Shown one piece after another: positions 30,963 to 39,552 of a stretch of 64,000 bases of DNA. The stretch comes from Janthinobacterium agaricidamnosum (GTDB lineage Bacteria > Pseudomonadota > Gammaproteobacteria > Burkholderiales > Burkholderiaceae_D). The DNA lies in assembly GCF_003667705.1 (NCBI RefSeq), contig NZ_CP033019.1, forward strand, positions 1,612,001-1,676,000, in the 5' to 3' direction. Below the pieces are notes generated by a model, which saw only the letters and a list, made by a program, of their open reading frames with translations, searched no databases and was not told the DNA's origin. Numbering within the stretch: position 1 is the stretch's first letter; each line of letters opens with the position of its first letter. A program made the position numbers and the translations under genes.

Positions 30963-32356
30963 GCCTTGAACGTCAATAAAGGTTTCAAGTGCGCCACCGA
31001 TTGCAGCAAGCCCGCTTCCTCCTGCGCGGCGATGACGGGACCGATCTTTTTATACGCCATCGGCGCTTCCTCGACGCGGCGTTCCTCGCGCAGCGTCACG
31101 CACTGGAAGATCATCTCGTCGCCGCCCACCGTGGGCCGGATGGCGCGCATGGCTTGCCTGCGGATGCTGCGTCCCGCGCCGTGCGAGCACGACCACAGCC
31201 AGTCGGGGTTGCCCATCCCCGTTGCCACGTAGGAATAGTCGCCCATGGAGCCGGGGATCAGCGCCAGGTCGCCTTCGCGCGCCGGCGTGGCGCCCTTGCG
31301 GTGGATGTTCATGCCATGCTCGCGCAGGATGACGTTGTGCGGCACGTCGACCACCAGGCGCGATTGATCCTGCGCAAACACTTGCGACAGGCTGTCGCGC
31401 ACCAGTTCGGCCAATACCATGCGGTTGACCCAGGCATAGCGCGAGGCCACGCCCATGGCGTCCATGTATTCGCCGGCCAGTTCGCCCGTCAAGCCGTACA
31501 GGCCCGACTGCGGGTGGCGCACGCCTTTCGGCCACGCCTCCCTGGCGCGATCCATCCAGCGGCTGCCGACAAAAAAACCCACGTCGCGGCTGCCGCTGTG
31601 GATCATGACGACCACTTCGCCCGGTACCAGCCCGTGCCGGTACGCGGCGTGGCGGTCCATGACCGTATCGACCAGCTGGATTTCCACAAAATGGTTGCCC
31701 GATCCTGTCGTGCCCAGGCTGGGATCGCGTATCACTTCGCGCGTGCCGACCAGCGCTGCGGGCGCATGGCGCAAGCCGCCGCCCAGTTCGCGCAGGGCGA
31801 TGCAAGCGTCGAGCTCGCGCAGCAAACGCTCCTTGTCGACGCGGGGCCACAAGCCATCGTCATGCAGGCTGTCGATGAACGCTGCCGGACCCACGTCGAA
31901 CAGGGCGGCAAACGCCTTCGAGCGCAGCGGCACGTTGCGGCCGTCTTCCAGCAACACGTGTTTGAGCTTGGCGAGCAGTTGCGGCTTGCGCGCTTCGAAC
32001 TGGGCCAGGGTCAAGCCCGTCGTGATCAGGCGCATGCCGCAGGCGATGTCCGTGCCGGGGATGGCGGGGATCACCATGTCGGGGCTGGTGGCGACGATGC
32101 TGCCGACGGGCGCGATGCTGCCAGGGTGGAAGTCGGGCGTGGCGCACGCCTTGCACACATGGCCATCCTGGCCGGGCACGGCGACGGCGGCAAATTCCAT
32201 CAGCTGTCGCACGGCTTTTTCCTCGAGGGGAAAGTTATGGGGCAGCAGCACGGACGCCTGGGCGTGCGGATTGCTGAGCGTATAAATACCGTCGGCATAG
32301 GCGACGGCGATGCCCAGGCGGCGCAGGGCTTTTTGTAATCTGGATAGGGGAAACAC
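30959..32356 (-). CDS. rtcB: RtcB family RNA ligase
   Basis: GTP- and Mn2+-dependent ligase that joins RNA 3'-phosphate or 2',3'-cyclic phosphate ends to 5'-OH ends. 465 residues with all key motifs: metal-site Cys in PGTDIACGMRLI, GTTGSGNHFVEIQ, MIHSGSRDVG, IPGSMGDYSYVATG, and the guanylated His392 in SCSHGAGRS. The GTG at 32356 with CCGGAG seven bases upstream is the best start; the frame is open for 57 more codons without support. No rtcA, rtcR or prfH is adjacent. Instead it is divergent from an ATP-dependent RNA ligase/HD-Pnk operon, suggesting a shared RNA-repair purpose. Confidence 0.92.
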   Translation of the reverse strand: MFPLSRLQKALRRLGIAVAYADGIYTLSNPHAQASVLLPHNFPLEEKAVRQLMEFAAVAVPGQDGHVCKACATPDFHPGSIAPVGSIVATSPDMVIPAIPGTDIACGMRLITTGLTLAQFEARKPQLLAKLKHVLLEDGRNVPLRSKAFAALFDVGPAAFIDSLHDDGLWPRVDKERLLRELDACIALRELGGGLRHAPAALVGTREVIRDPSLGTTGSGNHFVEIQLVDTVMDRHAAYRHGLVPGEVVVMIHSGSRDVGFFVGSRWMDRAREAWPKGVRHPQSGLYGLTGELAGEYMDAMGVASRYAWVNRMVLAELVRDSLSQVFAQDQSRLVVDVPHNVILREHGMNIHRKGATPAREGDLALIPGSMGDYSYVATGMGNPDWLWSCSHGAGRSIRRQAMRAIRPTVGGDEMIFQCVTLREERRVEEAPMAYKKIGPVIAAQEEAGLLQSVAHLKPLLTFKA

Positions 32357-32793
32357 GATTCTGCTCCGGAAATAACGAATGCACGGCCCTTTTGCAAGGG
32401 CCATGTTTGTTTTCCACGCAGCAGCGACAGGAAGTGCCGCCAGCTTAGCAAATTTTGCGCAGCCTGCAAAGCGGGGGTGCGTACAAGGTTGCGCACGATA
32501 CGGAAGAGCCACTTGCAAAATAATCAAACAGCCTTTATATTCGCGGTTCTTTCTCGAACCTCTTCCTTATTGGAGCCAAAAGTGCCTCGCTTCTTCGCCA
32601 TCACCTGCTAACGCTGACGAAATGCTCTCTGCAGCATCGTTCGGCGCGTTGACGCCCCCGATTGCTGCGGCACTGTTTTTGCTCCCTCCGCGCACGTATA
32701 CAGGACCACCGTCCTGATCGTCCACGCCCGAACACGTCGTCAGCACCCCTGACCCTGTATGGACACGCCCCGGTGAACGCGGCGTGGGACGCT
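32357..32793. promoter_or_regulatory. divergent control region of rtcB and the RNA ligase/HD-Pnk operon, with long leader
   Basis: About 437 bases. On the plus strand TTGCAA (32513-32518), a 17-base spacer and TATATT (32536-32541) form a good sigma70-type promoter, giving a leader of about 245 bases before the ligase ATG. The leader contains TTGGAG six bases before a GTG that opens a 9-codon frame (32582-32611, MPRFFAITC then TAA), a possible leader peptide. I saw no convincing sigma54 promoter of the type used by E. coli rtcBA. Confidence 0.5.
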
Positions 32794-33681
32794 ATGTTTT
32801 TACAATCTTTACCCTTATTTAAATACCCGCGCACGCCGCACCTGGAAGGCTCGCGCCTGCAGGACGGCGACGACGGTTCCGACCAGATGCCATTGAAAAA
32901 GCTGGCCGGCAGGTACGTCGTCATCGAGGAAAAAATCGATGGCGCCAACTCCGCCGTGTCGTTCAGCGATGCGGGCGAGGTGCTGCTGCAGTCGCGCGGC
33001 CACTACCTGGCGGGCGGCGGCAGTGAACGCCAGTTCAACCTGTTGAAACCGTGGGCCCATGCGCACGAGCACGCCTTGCTGGGCTTGCTGGAAGACCAGT
33101 ATGTGCTGTTTGGCGAGTGGTCTTACAGCAAGCATTCCGTGTTTTACGACCGCCTGCCTCATTATTTCAACGAGTTCGACGTGTATTGCCGCCGCAGCCA
33201 GATGTTTTTGTCGACGGCGCGCCGCCACGCCATGCTGGCCGGCTCGCCCGTGCTGTCCGTTCCCGTGCTGTATGCGGGCACCATGCCCGCGTCGCCGAAA
33301 CAGCTGTGGCAGCTGCTGCGCCATTCGCTGGCCAAGTCCCGGTTGTGGCGCGACGCCTTTGAAAACGTGGTGGCGCGCGAACGCTTGCCGCTGGACCTGT
33401 GCTGGAAGCAGACGGACAAGTCCGACCACGCGGAAGGCCTGTACCTGAAAGTGGAAGACGACGAGCAAGTGCTGGCCCGCTACAAGCTGGTGCGGCATGA
33501 CTTTACGCAAACCATCCTCGACAGCGGCTCGCACCACAGCACGCGACCGTTGATCCCGAATCTGCTGGCCGACGGCGTCGATCTGTACGCGCCGCAGCCG
33601 CTCGTGACGTGGGAGAGCCTGGGTTTACACACCTGCAGCACGCTCGACGAGCTGGCAGCTTACTCAAGGAGTACACAATGA
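32794..33681 (+). CDS. ATP-dependent RNA ligase (RNA_ligase/Rnl family)
   Basis: 295 residues with the nucleotidyltransferase core of T4 Rnl2-like ligases: motif I VIEEKIDGANSAV with the adenylated Lys47 (KxDG), FGEWSYSKHSVFYDRL as motif III region, SDHAEGLYLKVE as motif IV, and LARYKLVRHDF as motif V. Such enzymes seal 3'-OH to 5'-phosphate ends. The start at 32794 (MFLQSLPLFKYPRTPHLEG) has GTGGGA five bases upstream; a longer frame upstream has no support. The stop overlaps the HD-Pnk start (ATGA), so the ligase and the end-healing enzyme are made together. Confidence 0.85.
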   Translation: MFLQSLPLFKYPRTPHLEGSRLQDGDDGSDQMPLKKLAGRYVVIEEKIDGANSAVSFSDAGEVLLQSRGHYLAGGGSERQFNLLKPWAHAHEHALLGLLEDQYVLFGEWSYSKHSVFYDRLPHYFNEFDVYCRRSQMFLSTARRHAMLAGSPVLSVPVLYAGTMPASPKQLWQLLRHSLAKSRLWRDAFENVVARERLPLDLCWKQTDKSDHAEGLYLKVEDDEQVLARYKLVRHDFTQTILDSGSHHSTRPLIPNLLADGVDLYAPQPLVTWESLGLHTCSTLDELAAYSRSTQ

Positions 33682-34820
33682 TGAACTGGAAAACCCTGCA
33701 GCAACTGGTGCCCACAGCGGGCCAGTCGCCCGACTTCAGCGCCTGCCTGGCTGCCTTCCCGCAGCTGGAACTGGCGAAGACGACGCCGCAAAACCCCGTG
33801 TACCACGCGGAAGGCGACGTGTGGACGCATACGATGATGGTGGTGGAGTCCCTGCTGGGCATGCCTGAATATCAGCAAGCCACGCGGGCGGAACAGGAAA
33901 TCGTGTTCCTGGCCGCCTTGCTGCACGACGTGGCCAAGTGCAGCACCACGGTGATCGACCCGATGACGGGCGCCATCGGCCAACCCGGTCACTCGCGCAA
34001 GGGCGCCCTTGATGCGCGCATCGCCTTGTGGGACTATGACGTGCCGTTTGCCGTGCGCGAGGAAATCTGCCGTTTGATTAACGTACATCAAGTGCCGTTC
34101 TTTGCGCTGGAGCAATCGCGGCGCGGCGTGACGCCGGAATTTACCGTGCGCGAACTGTCGTGGCAGGTCGATATCCGCCTGCTGGCCATGCTGGCCGAGG
34201 CCGATATTCGCGGCCGCATCTGCCCCGACCCGCAGCGCATCCTCGACGCCATCGAGCTGTTCCGCGAACTGGCGCGCGAGGAGGGCTGCTATGGCCAGCG
34301 CAGGGTCTTCGTCGACGACCACACGCGCGTCAAATACTTTCGCGGCGCCGAGGCGCATCCCGATTATCCGCTGTTCCAGGAGCCGGGTTCGCACGTGATC
34401 GTCATGTCGGGCTTGCCCGCATCGGGCAAGAACACGTGGGTGGACAAGCACCATCCGCGCCTGCCCATCGTGTCGTTTGACGATGCGCGGACGGCCTTGG
34501 GCTTGAAGCACGGCAAGAACGAGGGGCAGGTGGGCGACTATGCGGAAGAGCGGGCGCGCGAACTGCTGCGCAAGCACGAACCGTTCGTGTGGAATGCCAC
34601 GCATCTGTCCAAGCTGATGCGCGAGAAGACGCTCAACCTGCTGTACAAATACCATGCGCAGGTGGAGCTCGTGTACCTGGAACAGCCGCGCAAGGAGTTG
34701 CTCAGGCGCAACGGCCAGCGCGACACATCGCTCAGCAACAAGAAGCTGCAAGCGATGCTGTGGAACTGGGAAATTCCGCTGCCGATGGAGGCGCATGCCG
34801 TGCGTTACTGCGTCGATTGA
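33678..34820 (+). CDS. HD-Pnk: HD-domain phosphatase fused to 5'-OH polynucleotide kinase
   Basis: 380 residues. The N-terminal HD domain (about 30-200) carries His51 (DVWTHTMMVVESLLG), His83-Asp84 (AALLHDVAKC) and NVHQVPFF. The C-terminal P-loop kinase (about 240-380) has GLPASGKNT at 245-253, VSFDDART, and WNATHLSKLMREK with a PNK-like lid (YLEQPRKELLRRNGQR). This matches bacterial HD-Pnk enzymes, in which HD removes 2',3'-cyclic or terminal phosphates and the kinase phosphorylates 5'-OH ends. It would prepare ends for the upstream ligase, with which it overlaps by 4 bases. AAGGAG at 33666-33671 fixes the start. Confidence 0.87.
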   Translation: MMNWKTLQQLVPTAGQSPDFSACLAAFPQLELAKTTPQNPVYHAEGDVWTHTMMVVESLLGMPEYQQATRAEQEIVFLAALLHDVAKCSTTVIDPMTGAIGQPGHSRKGALDARIALWDYDVPFAVREEICRLINVHQVPFFALEQSRRGVTPEFTVRELSWQVDIRLLAMLAEADIRGRICPDPQRILDAIELFRELAREEGCYGQRRVFVDDHTRVKYFRGAEAHPDYPLFQEPGSHVIVMSGLPASGKNTWVDKHHPRLPIVSFDDARTALGLKHGKNEGQVGDYAEERARELLRKHEPFVWNATHLSKLMREKTLNLLYKYHAQVELVYLEQPRKELLRRNGQRDTSLSNKKLQAMLWNWEIPLPMEAHAVRYCVD

Positions 34821-34982
34821 GGCGCCCGCCAATGTGTCGCACTGCGTTCGTCCGCTTTTGCGATAGTTGCATGAGCAATCAAAATGTTAATGGTTATTTT
34901 TAAAATTGCAACAAACTGAGTATATTGTGACTCTTTCATTTATTACAATGAATTGTCTGGTTAGCTGAATGGCCGGGCTGTG

Positions 34983-35004
34983 GCGCGAGGGACTTCCCTC
35001 GCGC
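34983..35004. other. strong hairpin upstream of the PEP-CTERM gene
   Basis: 9-bp perfect stem GCGCGAGGG/CCCTCGCGC with an ACTT loop. It lies about 160 bases after HD-Pnk and about 60 before the PEP-CTERM start, so it could end the former transcript or be a 5' leader structure of the latter. The AT-rich bases before it (34870-34960) probably hold the PEP-CTERM promoter. Confidence 0.5.
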
Positions 35005-35062
35005 TTCCTGCGTGAATCACTGCGTGATCCACTCTTCCTCATTGAATGAACAGGAGTCATCG

Positions 35063-35755
35063 ATGCAAAAATCTCTCATCGCACTGGCCGCAGCCGCCGT
35101 GCTAAGCCTTGGCGCCGCATCTTCCGCGCAGGCGGCCACCCAGACCATCAGCTTCAGCGCCGACCGCGCCCTGGGCGCCACCAACTGGTCAGACACCCTG
35201 GGCCTGGGCAAGTTCGACAGCAACCTGGGCACCCTGACGTCGATCAAATTCCATCTGGAAGGCGCCGTGCAGGGCAGCGGCCGGACGGAAAGCCTGGACG
35301 CCAGCGCGTCGAACGTGACCCTGAGCCTGGCCTCGCTGCTGACCTTGTACCGTCCCGACAACTCCACCTTGCTGGTGGCCAATCCGCTGTTCACGCAGAC
35401 ATTCGCCCTGAGCGCCTTTGATGGCAGCATCGATTTCGCCGGCACCTCGGGCGCCAGCACGGGCCTGCGCTCGAGCACGGGCTCGAATGGCTACACGAGC
35501 GCCAGCGCCAGCGACTTCGCCCTGTTTTCCTCGGCGGGCGGCGGTTTGATTTACCTGGGCTTGAACGCCGTCGGCTCCTCGACGGGCAGCGGCGCGGGCA
35601 ATTTGCTGACGCAGTTCCAGACGTCCGCTTCCGGCCGCGTGGCAGTGACGTATGAATACGTGAGCGCCGTGCCGGAGCCGGAAACCTATGTGATGCTGCT
35701 GACGGGGCTGGCGCTGGCCGGCGTGATGGCGCGCCGCCGCAAGCCCCGCACCTGA
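35063..35755 (+). CDS. PEP-CTERM sorted exported protein
   Basis: 230 residues: a Sec signal peptide (MQKSLIALAAAAVLSLGAAS, cleavage near AQAA), a beta-rich Ser/Thr/Gly body (TQTISFSADRALGATNW; LGTLTSIKFHLEG) resembling choice-of-anchor type domains, and a C-terminal sorting signal with VPEPETYVMLLTGLALAGVM and basic tail RRRK. PEP-CTERM proteins are cut and released or anchored by an exosortase and are tied to extracellular polysaccharide; none is in this window. CAGGAGT precedes the ATG. Its stop abuts the cobT stop on the other strand with no gap. Confidence 0.88.
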   Translation: MQKSLIALAAAAVLSLGAASSAQAATQTISFSADRALGATNWSDTLGLGKFDSNLGTLTSIKFHLEGAVQGSGRTESLDASASNVTLSLASLLTLYRPDNSTLLVANPLFTQTFALSAFDGSIDFAGTSGASTGLRSSTGSNGYTSASASDFALFSSAGGGLIYLGLNAVGSSTGSGAGNLLTQFQTSASGRVAVTYEYVSAVPEPETYVMLLTGLALAGVMARRRKPRT

Positions 35756-37489
35756 TCAGCGCCGGCCGCGCCCGGCGATCAGCTGGGCGATCTCGCTGAA
35801 CAGTTCATTGTTCAGCGAGGCGGGCAGGGTGGTGGCCAGGCTGCGGCTGTAATAAGCGCCCAGGTCCAGGCCCAGGCCCAGCCCGCAAATTTCCACGGCG
35901 CCCTGCGCTTCGCGGCGCGCCACCACTTGCTTTAAATGTTGCGCCAGATAAAACTCGTCGTTGGCCAGATTCGTGGCCGTATCCATCGGGCAACCATCTG
36001 ACACGACGAGCAGGATGCGCCGCCGCTCCGGGCGTGCCAGCATGCGGTTGCAGGCCCAGTCCACGGCTTCGCCATCGACGCCTTCGCGGTACAGGTCCGC
36101 CTTCAGCAGGGCCGCGATGTCGGGCCGCGCGCGGCGCCAGTTCGTCTCGCCATCCTTGAACACCATGTGCACGAGTTCGTTCAAGCGGCCCGGGTTGGCG
36201 GGCGAGCGGGCGCGCATCCAGTCGCGCTTGACGCGGCCCCCGTTCCACGCGCCCGTCGTAAAGCCCAGCAATTCCGTCGTGATGCCCGCCTGATCCAGTG
36301 CGCGCAGCAAGATGTCCAGCAGCACGGCCACGGATTCCGCATGCGTCTTCATGGAACCGGAGCAATCGACGAGAAAGGTGACGAGGCAATCAGCCTGGGG
36401 CAGAAATTGTTCCTTGCGAAACAGCCTGCGCTCGGAGGGCGAGCTGATCAGCTGCGCCAGGCGCCGGCCATCGATATAACCTTCTTCCTCGCCGAACGAC
36501 CAGCCGTCGCGCTGGGGCACGGCCAGCAATTGCGTGAAGCGCCGGGCCAGGCGCGCCGTGTTGATGCCCAGGCTGGCGATGCGACCATCCATGCGTTCGC
36601 GGTACTCGAGCAGCAGGGCGCGGCGCACGAGCTCGCCCGCCTTGTCTTCGCGGTCGTAGGCCGTGGAGTACGCCTTGTAGCCGCCAGCGCCATCGCTGAA
36701 GGCGCGGCTCTCGCCCAGCGGGGCGGCGTCTGGCACATTGTCGTTATCGCTGTCGAAATCGAGCAGCAGCTTGAACGCTGCCCGCGCCTTGGCGTCGCCC
36801 CCGTCGTCCTGGTCTCCCTCGCGCGCCGCTTGCGCCTCTTTCAGCATGGCATCGACGGCGTGGGCGATGGACAGCGCGTGGCGCGCAAAGGCGGCCTGGT
36901 CGGTGCGGTGGCGGCGCAAGCCCGCCAGGTCGCCGCTCAGTTGCGAGGAAACGGACCAGCGCGTCGCTTCGATGAAATCTTCCGTCTTTTCCAGCACGGG
37001 CCGGGCCGTCAGGCGCGACCAGCACATTTGGAACACTGTATACAAGAGCAAGCCCGATGCGCCTTCGGCCAGGCCGGAATCGTAGAACGCGTGCGACCAT
37101 ACCGTAAAACGGTGGCGCAGGTTGGCGATGACGCCGGCATGTTGATCTGGCGCCAGCGTTTCCACGCGCAGTTGCTCCAGCAGCTCGAAGACGAGCCGCG
37201 CCACGGGGTCAAGCGGGCACAGCGACTTGTGCAGGGCCGCATCCGTGTGCAGCAGGCGCAGGGCCACGCTGTCGGCCGCGCCGCGCAGCGAGGGCAAATC
37301 CTGCAGCGCCGCATCGGGCTGCAGATGGGCCGCGTGGATGGGCAGGGGACGGTGGCCGTCGTGCAGGCGCCGGCCCCGGTAGCGGACGGAGGCAACGCCG
37401 CTCAGTGCGCGGATCGCGCCCGCGCACAACTCGTCCGTTTCCTGTTGTTCGCGCGTGTAGGCGGCGGGCGCGGTCGCTTCGGTGCTCAT
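35756..37489 (-). CDS. cobT: CobT-like cobaltochelatase subunit (VWA domain protein)
   Basis: 577 residues. A helical N-terminal region, an acidic middle (KLLLDFDSDNDNVPDAAP), and a C-terminal von Willebrand A domain with an intact metal-ion site DCSGSM at 375-380 and LLVVSDGCPMDT. This matches CobT, which with the AAA+ protein CobS and the large CobN inserts cobalt into hydrogenobyrinic acid diamide. CobN is not here. The ATG at 37489 overlaps the CobS stop (ATGA). Since AAA+/VWA pairs also activate other metalloenzymes, the cobaltochelatase role is likely but not proven. Confidence 0.85.
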   Translation of the reverse strand: MSTEATAPAAYTREQQETDELCAGAIRALSGVASVRYRGRRLHDGHRPLPIHAAHLQPDAALQDLPSLRGAADSVALRLLHTDAALHKSLCPLDPVARLVFELLEQLRVETLAPDQHAGVIANLRHRFTVWSHAFYDSGLAEGASGLLLYTVFQMCWSRLTARPVLEKTEDFIEATRWSVSSQLSGDLAGLRRHRTDQAAFARHALSIAHAVDAMLKEAQAAREGDQDDGGDAKARAAFKLLLDFDSDNDNVPDAAPLGESRAFSDGAGGYKAYSTAYDREDKAGELVRRALLLEYRERMDGRIASLGINTARLARRFTQLLAVPQRDGWSFGEEEGYIDGRRLAQLISSPSERRLFRKEQFLPQADCLVTFLVDCSGSMKTHAESVAVLLDILLRALDQAGITTELLGFTTGAWNGGRVKRDWMRARSPANPGRLNELVHMVFKDGETNWRRARPDIAALLKADLYREGVDGEAVDWACNRMLARPERRRILLVVSDGCPMDTATNLANDEFYLAQHLKQVVARREAQGAVEICGLGLGLDLGAYYSRSLATTLPASLNNELFSEIAQLIAGRGRR

Positions 37490-38460
37490 GCCTGGCTCGC
37501 CAGCAATTCCTCGTTGAAACAGCGCTGGTAATACTCGGCCACCATGGGCCGCTCGGCCTCGTCGCATTTGTTGAGGAAGGACAGGCGGAAGGCCAGGGCC
37601 GGATCGCGGAAGATCTGGCAGTTTTCCGCCCAGGTGATTACCGTGCGCGGCGACATCAGGCACGCGAGGTCGCCCGCCGCATAGCCGTGGCGCGTGAGGC
37701 TGGCCACGGCCACCATGCTGCTTGCCAGCTGGCGGCCCGCCTCGTCATTCATGGCGGGGACACGCGCCAGCACGATCTCCGTTTCTTCGTGCTGCGGCAA
37801 ATAGTTCAATGTGGCAACGATGTTCCAGCGGTCGATCTGCGCGTGATTGAGCACTTGCGTGCCGTGGTACATGCCGTTCAGGTTGCCCAGACCCACCGTG
37901 TTCGACGTGGCGAACAGGCGGAAGTGGGGGTGCGGCGTGATGACCCGGTTCTGGTCGAGCAAAGTAAACTTGCCGTCGCGCTCGAGGATGCGCTGGATGA
38001 CGAACATCACGTCGGGGCGGCCCGCGTCGTACTCGTCGAAGATCAGGGCCACGGGCCGTTGCAGCGACCAGGGCACGATGCCTTCCTGGAATTGCGTCAC
38101 CTGCTGCTGCTCGCGCAGCACGATGGCGTCCTTGCCGACCAGGTCCAGGCGGCTGATGTGGCCGTCGAGGTTGACCCGCACGCAGGGCCAGTTCAGGCGC
38201 GCCGCCACCTGCTCGATATGCGTGGATTTGCCCGTGCCGTGCAAGCCTTGCACCATCACGCGGCGGTTATGCGTGAAACCGGCGAGTATCGCCAGGGTCA
38301 CATCCTTGTTGAAGCGGTAGGCGGGATCGATGTCGGGCACGTGCGGGTCGCGTTCCGTGAAGACGGGCACGAGCAGGTCGCTGTCGATATGGAACAGGCT
38401 GCGCACGGACTGCAAGGATTGCGCTGCGGCGGCGGGGGGATGTTGGCGTGAATCTGGCAC
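37486..38460 (-). CDS. cobS: CobS-like cobaltochelatase AAA+ ATPase
   Basis: 324 residues, the CobS length. Features: FHIDSDLLVPVFTERDPHVP, Walker A GLHGTGKST at 72-80, Walker B LIFDEYDAGRPDVMFVIQR, sensor region FATSNTVGLGN, and the H2-insert-type arginine region YHGTQVLNHAQIDRWN. Works as a ring with CobT to drive cobalt insertion by CobN. The GTG at 38460, with CAGGAG seven bases upstream, gives MPDSRQHPP and is preferred over the ATG at 38487, which lacks a binding site. Probably one unit with iclR upstream (41 bases) and cobT downstream. Confidence 0.88.
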   Translation of the reverse strand: MPDSRQHPPAAAAQSLQSVRSLFHIDSDLLVPVFTERDPHVPDIDPAYRFNKDVTLAILAGFTHNRRVMVQGLHGTGKSTHIEQVAARLNWPCVRVNLDGHISRLDLVGKDAIVLREQQQVTQFQEGIVPWSLQRPVALIFDEYDAGRPDVMFVIQRILERDGKFTLLDQNRVITPHPHFRLFATSNTVGLGNLNGMYHGTQVLNHAQIDRWNIVATLNYLPQHEETEIVLARVPAMNDEAGRQLASSMVAVASLTRHGYAAGDLACLMSPRTVITWAENCQIFRDPALAFRLSFLNKCDEAERPMVAEYYQRCFNEELLASQA

Positions 38461-38501
38461 CTTGTTCTCCTGGTCAAGCCGCAGCATGGGTGCCGCAGCG
38501 G

Positions 38502-39344
38502 TTATGAATTACCTGTCTGCAATGCGTCGTCGTCCCCGCCCGTCGTCGGCATGGTTTCCGATTCGATGGCGGCCAGGGCTTGCGCGGCGCGTTGCAATGC
38601 TGGCAAGAAATGTAAAGCCTTGTCGTGCGTCAAACGGATGATGGGCGCCTGGATCGCCACGGCCAGGTTCGAGCGGCCGTTCGGGTTCGGCACCAGCACG
38701 GCCACGCACAGCAGGCCGGGCAGGAATTCCTCGTCGTCCAGCGCATAGCCGTTGCGGCGCACCAGTTCCAGTTCGCGCTCGAGCTTGACGGGGTCCGTTT
38801 CCGTCTTGTCCGTAAAGCGCGTCAATTCCATGTGGCCCAGCAGGCGGCGCCGTTGCACAGGCGTCATTTGCGCCAGGAACAGCTTGCCGCTCGACGAGCA
38901 GTGCGCGGGCACCCGCGAACCCGGATGCAGGTAGAAGCGCAGCGGCGCCGCCGTTTCCACGCGGTCCAGGTACACCACTTCGCTGCCGCTGAAGGCCGTC
39001 AGGTTGCAGCTTTCGCCCACTTCCTCGACCAGCTGGCGCAAGACCATGCGGCGGGCGCCATGGAAGGTGTTGTTAATCAAGAGGTTAGACGCCAGGCGGC
39101 GCAGGCGCACGCCCGTGCTGTAGTGGCGGCCGTCGCTTTCGCGCTGCAGCACGCCCACGCTTTCCAGCTGTTGCAGCATGCGGTGCAGGGTGGGCTTCGG
39201 CAGCCCCGTTTCTTCCACCAGCGCTTGCAGCGACAGCAACTGGTCTTTTTCGGCAATCACTTCCAGCAAGGCAAACAAACGCATCGTGGGCGTGTCGCCT
39301 TCCAGTTTTTCCGGCTCAAGTTTTGGGGATGAAATCATGTCCAT
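38502..39344 (-). CDS. IclR family transcriptional regulator
   Basis: 280 residues: an N-terminal winged helix (about 20-80; LSLQALVEETGLPKPTLHRM as recognition region) and a C-terminal IclR effector domain (LRFYLHPGSRVPAHCSSSGK; ALDDEEFLPGLLCVAVLVPN). GAGG five bases before the ATG at 39344 supports the start. It is divergent from xsc2, whose promoter carries a 17-base site also present at xsc1, so it probably regulates the sulfonate genes. The classical TauR (a MocR-type protein) is absent here, so this may replace it; the effector is unknown. Confidence 0.9.
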   Translation of the reverse strand: MDMISSPKLEPEKLEGDTPTMRLFALLEVIAEKDQLLSLQALVEETGLPKPTLHRMLQQLESVGVLQRESDGRHYSTGVRLRRLASNLLINNTFHGARRMVLRQLVEEVGESCNLTAFSGSEVVYLDRVETAAPLRFYLHPGSRVPAHCSSSGKLFLAQMTPVQRRRLLGHMELTRFTDKTETDPVKLERELELVRRNGYALDDEEFLPGLLCVAVLVPNPNGRSNLAVAIQAPIIRLTHDKALHFLPALQRAAQALAAIESETMPTTGGDDDALQTGNS

Positions 39345-39427
39345 GGTGGCCTCGGTTGGGTATCTGAGTGTTACATCAGCTTATTTCATTTTCGAACTCA
39401 AATTGTACCGTTTCCTCGAAATTCTGT

Positions 39428-39491
39428 TTGACTTTTGATTGCTGAACGCTTAAATTGAATTGTATATCAAATTTCGGAACAAAATATACCG
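39428..39491 (+). promoter_or_regulatory. xsc2 promoter and candidate operator (shared sulfonate module, copy 2)
   Basis: -35 TTGACT at 39428-39433, a 17-base spacer, -10 TAAATT at 39451-39456, then the 17-base site at 39475-39491, identical to that at 27078-27094. It lies in the divergent gap with iclR. The iclR side contains a related word (GGAAACGGTAC on the minus strand near 39408-39418), which could serve autoregulation. Confidence 0.75.
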
Positions 39492-39552
39492 TTTTTTGAT
39501 AAATAAGTTGATAAATACGCTGCAGTTCATTACCACAGACCAGGAGACACCC

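Noticed and set aside
32357..32793. Sigma54 promoter for rtcB or the RNA ligase operon, as in E. coli rtcBA
   Set aside because: No convincing GG and GC elements at the required spacing were found on either strand, and no RtcR-type activator is nearby.
36448..36738. Short open frames inside cobT and many others within housekeeping genes
   Set aside because: They are frame shadows of the clearly homologous genes, without start signals of their own.
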